In this document: one piece after another, positions 1-5,968 of the stretch | Numbering within the stretch: the first letter of the stretch is position 1 | Layout of the letters: each line of letters begins with the position of its first letter | Assembly (NCBI GenBank): GCA_025350175.1 | Contig: JANXYF010000111.1 | Coordinates: 1-9,750 of the forward strand | DNA: 9,750 nucleotides | Source of the DNA: Nitrosopumilales archaeon | GTDB lineage: Archaea; Thermoproteota; Nitrososphaeria; Nitrososphaerales; Nitrosopumilaceae | Reading direction: 5' to 3' | Made by a program: the position numbers and the translations under genes | The notes under the pieces: generated by a model | Told to the model about the DNA's origin: nothing | Database searches by the model: none | The model's input: the letters and a program-made list of their open reading frames with translations, nothing else

Positions 1-260
1 CACAAGGAAAAGAACTTGTATGGCCATGGATAAAGCAAAATTGGAAGGGAATTGTATCAAGATTCGGGGTGGGAAATCCGCTTCTTAATAGAATAATTGG
101 CAGTGTTTCAGTTGAAGCAGACTTGGAAAAAGAAAAAGAGATCAAGAAATTCTTTACAAAACACCATGTTCCTGGTACTGAGATGAAACTTGCACAGACA
201 TTGGAGAGAATAAGAATTCATGCAAGATTTATTCAAAGTGTGAGAAAGGAATTCAGCTAG
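1..260 (+). CDS. M1-family zinc aminopeptidase, C-terminal fragment (5' end outside window)
   Basis: The frame is open from the first complete codon at base 3 to the TAG at 258-260, giving about 85 residues that continue upstream beyond the window. The pattern is the end of the helical ERAP1_C-like domain of M1 aminopeptidases (tricorn interacting factor F2/F3 type): a WPWIKQNWKGIVSRFG stretch, then a variable linker, then a FFTKHHVPGTE motif and a final QTLERIRIHARFIQ helix. These enzymes remove N-terminal residues from peptides in the cytoplasm, downstream of the proteasome in archaea. The catalytic HExxH region is not in the window. A GTG at 69 could be read as a start, but the family similarity continues upstream of it, so I treat it as an internal valine. 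The family call is by recognition and only the tail is visible. Confidence 0.85.
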   Translation, partial: QGKELVWPWIKQNWKGIVSRFGVGNPLLNRIIGSVSVEADLEKEKEIKKFFTKHHVPGTEMKLAQTLERIRIHARFIQSVRKEFS

Positions 261-286
261 ATTACAAATTATCATCACCTAGGAAC

Positions 287-299
287 GATTTTTATAATT
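287..299 (+). promoter_or_regulatory. TATA-like box before the antiporter gene
   Basis: A T-rich TTTTTATAATTT element (core about 290-298) is centred about 25 bases before the ATG at 319. That is the archaeal TATA-to-start distance, so the transcript would begin at or very near the ATG and be leaderless. No Shine-Dalgarno sequence precedes the ATG, which fits. This is a position-based inference without transcript data. Confidence 0.5.
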
Positions 300-318
300 T
301 GACCACTAGAGTCTAAAG

Positions 319-1599
319 ATGTCTGAATTAAGTCTAGGTCACCTTTTATCAAATGAATATGTGATTCCAGTCTTTCTTGTAACAATCTTTCTTGCTACCC
401 TGATTGCAACAAAAGTAAAGATTCCTTATACAATGATTCTTGTGGTAATTGGAATTGCAATTTCAGTTCTAGATTTTACAGGCCATGGCATTCCAAACAT
501 TTCAGGATTCAAGGTAGACCCAAAACTAATTCTGTACTTTGTCATTCCACCTCTTATTTTTGAAGCGATGATGAGAATAGATCCTGAACAATTCAAAACA
601 ATTAGAATATCAGCGTTATTGCTGTCCACAGTTGGAGTTGGAGCAGCAACCATAGTTGGTGGACTATTACTATCATATCTTGCAGGACTTCCAACAATTG
701 TCGCATTTGCCTTTGCTGCATTAATTGCTCCCACTGATGCTGCAATTGTAATCGAAGTTTTCAAGAGAGTTAAAGTTCCAATAAAACTTGCCCAACTGAT
801 GGAATCAGAAGCCAGTTTTAATGATGCAGCTGGCGCAATCATATTTTCTTCAATCATAGCTATATCAGTAGCTCAAGGATCATTACTATCACCAAGTACT
901 TCGGCTGCAATTAATGTCAACATTTTAGAAACAATTGGACAATTTGCCATCATATTCTTTGGAGGAATTGCAATTGGAATTGGACTTGCTGCTGGTTCAC
1001 AATTTTTACACAGATTATTAGAAGAGCCATTTTCTGAAACCGCACTCTCAGTAGCAGTACTTTTTGGCTCGGTCGTAATTGCAAATTCACTTGGTCTCTC
1101 AGGCCTTGTTGCAGCAGCTGCTGCGGGATTATGGTTTGGAGTAATTATGAGAAAGCCTCACATCATAAGTGAAAAAGTAAGAGCGTATACATCTAACTTT
1201 TGGGAGATGATTGCATTCTTTGCAAATTCTGTTGCATTTTTGTATCTAGGATTGAGCATGGATATTGTTAGAATAGGACAAAATTTACCTCTAATTGCAC
1301 TTGCAGTGATCATAGTATTAGCAGCTAGAGCCGCATCTACGTATCCAATACTTGCAGTAACTAATCGATTTACTAAGGAAAAAACAATAGGAACATGGAG
1401 ACATGTAGTCATGATAGGAGGAATGAGAGGAGCACTGTCAGTTGCACTTGTTGCGACTCTTCCTGAGAGTGAATTCAAAGAGATACTAAAGACCATAACA
1501 TTCGGAGTAGTTCTATCGTCTTTAATAATCCAGTATCCAGTTCTTTCAAGATATATCAAAAAGGTATTTCCTGAAACAGTACAAGAGACAAGAAATTAG
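319..1599 (+). CDS. Na+/H+ antiporter, CPA1 / NhaP type
   Basis: The 426-residue membrane protein has 10 or more hydrophobic segments and no long cytoplasmic tail. It should exchange cytoplasmic Na+ (or K+) for external H+, or the reverse, across the cytoplasmic membrane. Family landmarks are in order: PPLIFEA at 77-83, APTDAAIV at 137-144, the ion-binding ESEASFNDAAGAI segment at 162-174 with the Asn168-Asp169 pair typical of electroneutral CPA1 exchangers, an Ala-rich GLSGLVAAAAAGLWFG helix at 259-274, FWEMIAFFANSVAFLYLGL at 294-312, the conserved Arg337, and MIGGMRGALSVALVATLP at 365-382. Length agrees with archaeal NhaP proteins. The ND motif context (FNDAAG rather than the common FNDGTG) is slightly unusual. 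The ATG at 319 has a promoter at leaderless spacing. The gene is monocistronic and converges on the PPK2 gene. Exact ion specificity cannot be read from the sequence. Confidence 0.93.
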   Translation: MSELSLGHLLSNEYVIPVFLVTIFLATLIATKVKIPYTMILVVIGIAISVLDFTGHGIPNISGFKVDPKLILYFVIPPLIFEAMMRIDPEQFKTIRISALLLSTVGVGAATIVGGLLLSYLAGLPTIVAFAFAALIAPTDAAIVIEVFKRVKVPIKLAQLMESEASFNDAAGAIIFSSIIAISVAQGSLLSPSTSAAINVNILETIGQFAIIFFGGIAIGIGLAAGSQFLHRLLEEPFSETALSVAVLFGSVVIANSLGLSGLVAAAAAGLWFGVIMRKPHIISEKVRAYTSNFWEMIAFFANSVAFLYLGLSMDIVRIGQNLPLIALAVIIVLAARAASTYPILAVTNRFTKEKTIGTWRHVVMIGGMRGALSVALVATLPESEFKEILKTITFGVVLSSLIIQYPVLSRYIKKVFPETVQETRN

Positions 1600-1689
1600 A
1601 TAACTAATTTGTAGATCGGATAACTATTCAATATGATTTTCAAAAATAATAATTGTAAATAATTCAAGGAGATAGTTATCTGAATTATT
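1598..1689. terminator. Inverted repeats between two convergent genes, possible bidirectional terminator
   Basis: AGATAACTA at 1598-1606 overlaps the antiporter stop and is the exact reverse complement of TAGTTATCT at 1673-1681. A second direct copy, GATAACTA, lies at 1619-1626. AATAATTC at 1658-1665 also pairs exactly with GAATTATT at 1682-1689, across the PPK2 stop codon. The middle is A/T-rich, giving T-rich tracts on both strands. The layout suits 3' ends of two converging transcripts, but archaeal termination mainly needs T-tracts, and the stems are AT-rich and weak. Confidence 0.4.
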
Positions 1690-2557
1690 TCTTTGTCAAT
1701 AATTTTTTGAATGATTGTAATTCGTGTCGACGTTTTGCATCAGTCTTAGGATAAGTCATATTGAGATCCTTAAGTGTGTCAAGAATAATCTGTGAAATTA
1801 TCAACCTTGAATTCTCCTTGTCATCGGCAGGAACAACATACCATGGAGCATTAGAAGTGCTTGTTGTACTAAGACAATCCTCATAAGCATTCATGTAATC
1901 GTGCCAGAATTTTCTCTCTTCAATATCAGCAAGGCTAAATTTCCAGTTCTTTTCTTGTGCATCAATACGTTGGAGAAAACGCTTTTGTTGCTCATCCTTT
2001 GAAATATGAAGGAAAAATTTAATGATTCTAGTTCCATTTAGATAGAGATGTTTTTCCAAATCCATAATAGAATTATACCTATCTTGCCAAATGGTTTTCT
2101 TGTCAAGTTTCCCATCCGGAAGTCCTTGACTTGACAGTATCTCAGGATGCACACGAACAATCAGTACTTCCTCATAATAGGAACGATTGAAGATGCCAAT
2201 TCGTCCGCGTTCTGGTAGACAACGAGTTGTGCGCCAGAGAAAATCATGTTCGAGCTCCTCAGCACTTGGATGTTTAAAACTAAACACTTGACATCCTTGT
2301 GGATTGACACCAGACATCACATGTTTGATGGCACCATCTTTTCCTGAGGCATCCATTCCTTGAAAGATTATCAAAAGTGAATACTGATTAGACGCATATA
2401 GAAGACTTTGTAGAGAACTCATCTCATGAACGTGTTCTGTAAGAATTTGATGATATTGCTCTTTTGACTTGTATGCTAGGGGAACATTTGTTGGGCATTT
2501 TTTAAGTTTGACCTTTTTCCCTGGCTTGACACGAAAATCTTTCGAGTTTATTTTCAT
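1685..2557 (-). CDS. ppk2: PPK2-family polyphosphate kinase / polyphosphate:nucleotide phosphotransferase
   Basis: The 290-residue cytoplasmic P-loop kinase moves phosphate between polyphosphate and nucleotides (ADP/GDP or AMP). The sequence holds the complete PPK2 signature: Walker A GMDASGKDG at 67-75, NPQGCQVFSFKHPS at 85-98, the TRCLPERGRIGIFNRSYYEE block at 111-130 including the Walker B-like strand and basic substrate residues, a KNWKFSLADIEERKFWHDY segment at 203-221, and TSNAPWYVVPADD at 234-246. Length is that of a single-domain PPK2. Whether it acts on nucleoside diphosphates or monophosphates cannot be settled by eye. A Lys/Arg-rich tail (residues 271-290) may bind polyphosphate, which is inference. 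The ATG at 2557 is preceded by a shared divergent promoter region. The gene is transcribed away from the TPR/SHOCT pair and toward the antiporter. Confidence 0.93.
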   Translation of the reverse strand: MKINSKDFRVKPGKKVKLKKCPTNVPLAYKSKEQYHQILTEHVHEMSSLQSLLYASNQYSLLIIFQGMDASGKDGAIKHVMSGVNPQGCQVFSFKHPSAEELEHDFLWRTTRCLPERGRIGIFNRSYYEEVLIVRVHPEILSSQGLPDGKLDKKTIWQDRYNSIMDLEKHLYLNGTRIIKFFLHISKDEQQKRFLQRIDAQEKNWKFSLADIEERKFWHDYMNAYEDCLSTTSTSNAPWYVVPADDKENSRLIISQIILDTLKDLNMTYPKTDAKRRHELQSFKKLLTKK

Positions 2558-2597
2558 CTTGTTTGATAGATAAAGATCTTGGATTTATCTAATTCCC

Positions 2598-2614
2598 TAC
2601 TTTTATAGTAAAAT
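2598..2614. promoter_or_regulatory. Symmetric TATA element in the divergent PPK2 / TPR promoter region
   Basis: TTTTATAGTAAAA at 2601-2613 is an interrupted palindrome (TTTTA, TAG, TAAAA) and can be read as a TATA box on either strand. On the plus strand transcription would start near 2630, with a leader of roughly 28 bases before the ATG at 2658. On the minus strand it would start near 2578, roughly 20 bases before the ATG at 2557. It is the best TATA candidate in the 100-base divergent gap, but no start site is demonstrated. Confidence 0.4.
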
Positions 2615-2657
2615 AAAACATTAAACAGCACATCAAGAGTGTTTCAAATATAGGAAA

Positions 2658-3500
2658 ATGAGTTCAGATAAAATATCGGCCCAAAAAATGATTCTAGAAG
2701 GTATTAGTTATGCCAAGCTTAAAAAACACAAAGATGCAATATCATTTTTTGACAAGGCCTTAAAGATTGAAACAGAAAACATTGAAGCACTTTACAACAA
2801 AGGAATGTCTTTGTTAGAGATCAAGAAAAACAAAGATGCAATATCATGCTTTGAGAAAATAATTGAATGTAAACATGATCATGTTGACGCATTAAATAAT
2901 TTGGGAAATCAGTATGCCGAATTGCAACAATTTGAAAAAGCAGTTACATATTACGACAGAGCACTAGCAAGTGATTCTAATTACATTCCAGCATTATATA
3001 ATAAAGGAATTGCAATAAGTAGACTTGAAAAATATGATGATGCACTTGACTGCTTGAATAAGGTATTAAATAAAGAGCCAGAAAATATACAAGCTATATA
3101 CTACAAGGGAATGGTTCTAGGTAAACAAAAAAAATATGAGGACGCAATATCTTTTCTGGATAAATTTCTAGAAAGAGAACTAAAAGATAGTGAAGTGTTA
3201 TTTTATAACGAGGTACTTTATGAAGCATTATTTTACAAGGCAACTGATTTATCTGAGCTTGGAAGACACCAAGATGCAATACTGATCTTCGATAAAATAC
3301 TAAAAGAATTTCCAAAAAATGGCACTATAATTTATGCAAAAGCAAGAAGTAAGGCTCAACTTGGTGAAGATAGTGATGCGCTAATTCTTCTCGCACAGGC
3401 AATCTCTCACTACGGTAAAACCATAAAGAAATGGGCTGTCAAAGATTCTTCATTCGATAAACTAAAAGGGGATCCCAAATTCAAGACTATAGTGAAATAA
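2658..3500 (+). CDS. Tetratricopeptide repeat (TPR) protein
   Basis: The 280-residue protein has no signal peptide or membrane segment, so it is probably cytoplasmic. It consists almost wholly of 34-residue TPR units at about 8-41, 42-75, 76-109, 110-143, 144-177, then a short insert, 188-221, and a weaker last unit at 222-250. Each shows the usual pattern of a Gly/Ala in helix A, a Tyr or Phe, and Ala in helix B (for example ALYNKG ... KYDDAL). The end (258-280, KKWAVKDSSFDKLKGDPKF) is the D-x-x-F-x-x-L-x-x-D-P-x-F cap often found after TPR arrays. Such proteins are protein-binding scaffolds and the partner is not indicated. The ATG at 2658 has only a weak AGGA close upstream. The SHOCT gene follows one base after the stop, so the two are very probably co-transcribed. 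Confidence 0.9.
   Translation: MSSDKISAQKMILEGISYAKLKKHKDAISFFDKALKIETENIEALYNKGMSLLEIKKNKDAISCFEKIIECKHDHVDALNNLGNQYAELQQFEKAVTYYDRALASDSNYIPALYNKGIAISRLEKYDDALDCLNKVLNKEPENIQAIYYKGMVLGKQKKYEDAISFLDKFLERELKDSEVLFYNEVLYEALFYKATDLSELGRHQDAILIFDKILKEFPKNGTIIYAKARSKAQLGEDSDALILLAQAISHYGKTIKKWAVKDSSFDKLKGDPKFKTIVK
2728..2847 (+). repeat. Direct 18-base repeat within the TPR gene, one TPR unit apart
   Basis: ACAAAGATGCAATATCAT occurs at 2728-2745 and again at 2830-2847, a spacing of exactly 102 bases, or 34 codons. Both encode the NKDAIS/HKDAIS part of consecutive TPR units. Identity at the DNA level, including third positions, suggests relatively recent unit duplication or gene conversion within the array. 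Confidence 0.7.
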
Positions 3501-3501
3501 A

Positions 3502-3801
3502 ATGTCTGAAGACATATTAAAAACCATCAAGAATCTGCTGACATCGGGCAAGGGAGATTCAAAGAGACTAAGAGAAATAATCGAGGTTATAAAAAAAGGA
3601 GAGCCTGTTGTCATGTCAGATTATAGATATATTCAATCGTTGACCGAATCTTCAAAAGGTGTAGAAGGAGAACAGACCCCAAGTGTCAAACCAAGTAAAA
3701 AAGATGAGTCATTAGAACTACTTCGGGTCAGACTTGCAGAAGGTCAGATAACAGTTGAGCAGTTCAGGGAACTCAAGGAAGCTCTTACAGAAGACGAATA
3801 A
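3502..3801 (+). CDS. SHOCT-domain protein
   Basis: This 99-residue soluble protein has two parts joined by a polar linker (about 50-68). Residues 1-47 form a helical segment (ILKTIKNLLTSGKGDSKRLR ... KKGEPVVMSDYRYIQSL) of a kind I associate with thaumarchaeal SHOCT proteins: a GKGD turn and then an SD-x-x-Y motif. Residues 70-97 are a typical C-terminal SHOCT (short C-terminal) helical hairpin: LELLRVRLAEGQITVEQFRELKEAL matches the L-x-x-L-x-x-G-x-I-T-x-x-E-F pattern. SHOCT domains are thought to mediate oligomerisation or membrane/protein targeting, and no enzymatic role is known. The ATG lies one base after the TPR stop with no Shine-Dalgarno sequence, so translation is probably coupled. 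A hairpin follows its stop directly. A TPR-SHOCT complex is plausible but only inferred from adjacency. Confidence 0.85.
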   Translation: MSEDILKTIKNLLTSGKGDSKRLREIIEVIKKGEPVVMSDYRYIQSLTESSKGVEGEQTPSVKPSKKDESLELLRVRLAEGQITVEQFRELKEALTEDE

Positions 3802-3817
3802 AGAAGAAATCCTTCTT
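3801..3817 (+). terminator. Small hairpin right after the SHOCT stop codon
   Basis: AAGAAG at 3801-3806 pairs exactly with CTTCTT at 3812-3817 across the five-base loop AAATC. It starts on the last base of the stop codon and is followed by A/T-rich sequence. It could mark the 3' end of the TPR-SHOCT transcript. The stem is short and lacks a strong T-tract. Confidence 0.35.
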
Positions 3818-3917
3818 AAATCTTAAATTCAAAAATACCAGAACGCATTCTAGGATTGAAATTGGAACAAAATCAATATCATGTCTATAACTATCAAGTA
3901 TGGACTTTACAATCTTG

Positions 3918-3951
3918 CACTATATGGTTAAAGAGACAAGTTCCAGTTCCA
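3918..3951 (+). promoter_or_regulatory. Candidate promoter of the tubulin-like gene with a tandem GTTCCA repeat
   Basis: A TATA-like ACTATATGG lies at about 3919-3927, about 43 bases before the TTG at 3966, which would place transcription start near 3950. Between them sits a perfect tandem GTTCCA GTTCCA at 3940-3951. The reverse complement TGGAAC occurs upstream at 3863-3868. The repeats overlap the expected start region and could be an operator, though this is a guess from position. The 164-base gap contains no supported ORF. Confidence 0.35.
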
Positions 3952-3965
3952 GATAGTGATTAGAC

Positions 3966-5351
3966 TTGTCAAAATTTGCCCCATTACCACCAGCGCCGGT
4001 TATCATGACATGTTTTGGTCATTGTGGAATTGGCCTTGGCGCAGAAACATATCGAAGATTACTAATTGATGTTGGAGCAGATCCTCTCAAACCAACCTTA
4101 AAGGGGGAAAAAGATGAATCCCGCATACTCAAGAGATATGGAAGTACAATTCTTCGATTTCCAAATGCATATGGTGGAAGTGAGATTCCATTAATTCCAA
4201 GAGCATTATTAATCGATCTTGACCCAAGAGCCGCCAATCTGATATTACAATCATATCCAGATCTTTTTGCACTAAGAGACAAGCATGTTATATCAGGAGC
4301 AGGCGGTGCTGCAAGAAATTGGGCAGAGGGCCGTACAAGATTCATCAAAGAAGTAAGTACAAAATATGATATGCAAAAGCAACTCGCCAGTCTTTCTCCA
4401 GAACCAGTAAGAGGTTTTACCATTCCATTTGCAATGGGCGGTGGTACTGGCGCCTCATTTGCTAGTGCATTTATGCAATACATTAAAAGAGATACAAAAG
4501 AGCATGCAACAATTGCATCGTTTGGATTATTACCAGAGTTTGGATGGGATCCAGTAATTTTAGAAGCATCTGCCATCAACATTGTAATGAATCTAGAACA
4601 CCAGATAAAATATAGTGACTGTTCAATTCTATTTTCAAATAAAAGGCTAAGAGAATTAGCACAAAGACATGAGAAAAGACTTGAAAAAATGTCATCAATT
4701 ATAGATGATCTTCCAAAGGAGCACGAAGTGGGTTGGAAGGATTACAGAGGAATGAACTTGATTGCAGCAAATGCAATGTCCATGTTTGTTGCATCCTTTG
4801 CAAGAGAAACAGAATGGGACATGTCAAACTATAGAACGTGGCTTGCAACAAAGAGGCCAAGATTTGCAATTACTTGGGTAATTCCAGTAATTCCAGAAGA
4901 AAGACAATGGGGAGCTGATTTGACTGGTACTAAACATAATACAATGGAAGGAATTGTGGAACATATCAATAAGAAAGAGGATGCAGTATTGTTTGATATT
5001 GATGAAAATGACATAAGAGACAAGGGCGGACCCAAAGATTCTTGTTGTGTACTAGTCAAGGTAAAAGGAGATTTCGAAGCAAAGGAAAGAGATGTTCTAA
5101 AGAACATAATAAAAGACAGATTCCACATCGAGGAAGCCAGAATGATATTCATCAAGATTCCAATCTTAGAAACTGAACAGGCAAATGTTACAATACTTGT
5201 CAATACAAAAGCAATCGGAACCAAGATTTTAGAGATTGCAAGTGAGGCAGAAGCTTCATGGGATGCTTTCAAAGAGGAATATGGAAAATGGGGATTGTCA
5301 ACTGAGGAATTCAAGGCAAGCCTTATGGACGTAGTCCATGAGTTTAGCTAG
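3966..5351 (+). CDS. Tubulin/FtsZ-superfamily GTP-binding protein, tubulin-like
   Basis: The 461-residue cytoskeletal-type protein resembles tubulin as much as FtsZ. The visible nucleotide loops are T1 FGHCGIGLG at 17-25 (tubulin AGQCGNQIG), PRALLIDLDP at 78-87 (tubulin PRAVLVDLEP), T3 SGAGGAARNWAEG at 110-122 (tubulin QSGAGNNWAKG), the T4 signature GGGTGAS at 158-164, T5 around Asp195-Glu200, and T6 with Asn225 for guanine recognition. The second domain runs through PRFAITWVIPVIPE (298-311) and ends with helices (430-460) like tubulin H11-H12. At T7 (about 283-289, EWDMSNY) Asp285 is kept, but the second catalytic acid aligns with Asn288, so hydrolysis in trans may be weak or absent. The first usable start after an in-frame TGA is TTG 3966. 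ATG 4005 would remove most of the first strand, so TTG is preferred. It is probably the divergent thaumarchaeal FtsZ-type protein; artubulin is the alternative. Confidence 0.88.
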   Translation: MSKFAPLPPAPVIMTCFGHCGIGLGAETYRRLLIDVGADPLKPTLKGEKDESRILKRYGSTILRFPNAYGGSEIPLIPRALLIDLDPRAANLILQSYPDLFALRDKHVISGAGGAARNWAEGRTRFIKEVSTKYDMQKQLASLSPEPVRGFTIPFAMGGGTGASFASAFMQYIKRDTKEHATIASFGLLPEFGWDPVILEASAINIVMNLEHQIKYSDCSILFSNKRLRELAQRHEKRLEKMSSIIDDLPKEHEVGWKDYRGMNLIAANAMSMFVASFARETEWDMSNYRTWLATKRPRFAITWVIPVIPEERQWGADLTGTKHNTMEGIVEHINKKEDAVLFDIDENDIRDKGGPKDSCCVLVKVKGDFEAKERDVLKNIIKDRFHIEEARMIFIKIPILETEQANVTILVNTKAIGTKILEIASEAEASWDAFKEEYGKWGLSTEEFKASLMDVVHEFS

Positions 5352-5353
5352 AA

Positions 5354-5899
5354 ATGTCAGATTTCACCTTCTTAGAGCAGGTAGCAACCCGTATCAGAGA
5401 AAATAGAACACATCTAAAGGATGTAGAAGATGAGCTTGCAACAGTAAATTTTAGAATCCATGAAATTCCACTCAAAAGTCCTACAGAGTCAACATTTGCA
5501 AAGATGATAGGTCAGGATTATTACGATGCAACCGCAGATTTAGAAAAGGCAAAAGAGAAACTTACAGCTCAAAAAGAAGATTTGAGTACCAAAATAAAAG
5601 AAGATATTTCTACATTCATAACTGAATTTACTTCCCATGATCTAGTAATTCCTTTAGAGCCAAACCCAAAGGTTGCAGATGGGAATACAATTTTTCATTA
5701 CAAAAATAATGTCACTTTCAACAGCATACTTGCAATACTAAGCGAGCTATTAGGACTCTCCCCACCAATACTTGTAAAAGATGTAATGTTTTCGGCATCT
5801 GAAATTGTCATAAAAGTAACCGATGAATATGAAGCTAAACAAAAGTTCCTAAGCAGTTTAAACGAGGTCCAAAAGACATTATCAATCAAGAGAAAATAG
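5354..5899 (+). CDS. Coiled-coil protein of unknown function, cotranscribed with the tubulin-like gene
   Basis: I do not recognise a family for this 181-residue protein. The first half (about 5-92) is strongly helical with two charged coiled-coil stretches, roughly 5-36 and 55-92, separated by a Pro/Ser/Thr-rich turn (37-47). The second half (about 95-175) looks like a small alpha/beta domain: a strand DLVIPLEP at 96-103, a hydrophobic helix FNSILAILSELLGL at 122-135, the strands ILVKDVMF and EIVIKVTD, and a final helix ending in a basic IKRK tail. There is no signal peptide, membrane segment or Cys. The ATG is two bases after the tubulin-like stop, without a Shine-Dalgarno sequence, so the two genes very probably share one mRNA. 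A role as a regulator, polymer cross-linker or adaptor for that protein is inferred only from adjacency and coiled-coil character. Confidence 0.85.
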   Translation: MSDFTFLEQVATRIRENRTHLKDVEDELATVNFRIHEIPLKSPTESTFAKMIGQDYYDATADLEKAKEKLTAQKEDLSTKIKEDISTFITEFTSHDLVIPLEPNPKVADGNTIFHYKNNVTFNSILAILSELLGLSPPILVKDVMFSASEIVIKVTDEYEAKQKFLSSLNEVQKTLSIKRK

Positions 5900-5929
5900 T
5901 AAATCATTCATACTCATTCTTAGCGTTCT

Positions 5930-5942
5930 ACGTATAAGATAT
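5930..5942 (+). promoter_or_regulatory. TATA-like box before the propeller gene
   Basis: CGTATAAGATATA around 5931-5943 is the only strong TATA candidate in the 69-base gap. It sits about 30 bases before the GTG at 5969, so the leader would be a few bases at most. This suggests that the propeller-truD pair has its own promoter, separate from the tubulin-like unit. Confidence 0.5.
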
Positions 5943-5968
5943 AACAAGGTAAAAACTGCCAAGATTTT

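Noticed and set aside
69..260. Reading the first gene as a 63-residue protein from GTG at 69
   Set aside because: The frame stays open upstream and the aminopeptidase-tail similarity continues before the GTG, so this is an internal codon of a truncated gene.
426..857. Antisense open frames inside the antiporter gene (also 1158-1559)
   Set aside because: They are shadows of a well-supported membrane protein, with composition reflecting the complement of hydrophobic codons.
3881..3931. Short ORF in the gap before the tubulin-like gene
   Set aside because: It encodes only 16 residues with no start signal and overlaps the probable TATA element.
4019..4582. A 187-residue antisense open frame inside the tubulin-like gene (also one at 4829-5314)
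   Set aside because: Both lie wholly opposite a strongly conserved gene, have low-complexity Ser/Leu/Ile-rich composition, and show no recognisable motif or promoter.
3966..5351. Calling the tubulin-like gene ftsZ or artubulin outright
   Set aside because: The motifs are mixed, and the assignment needs a phylogeny. The superfamily is clear but the subfamily is not.
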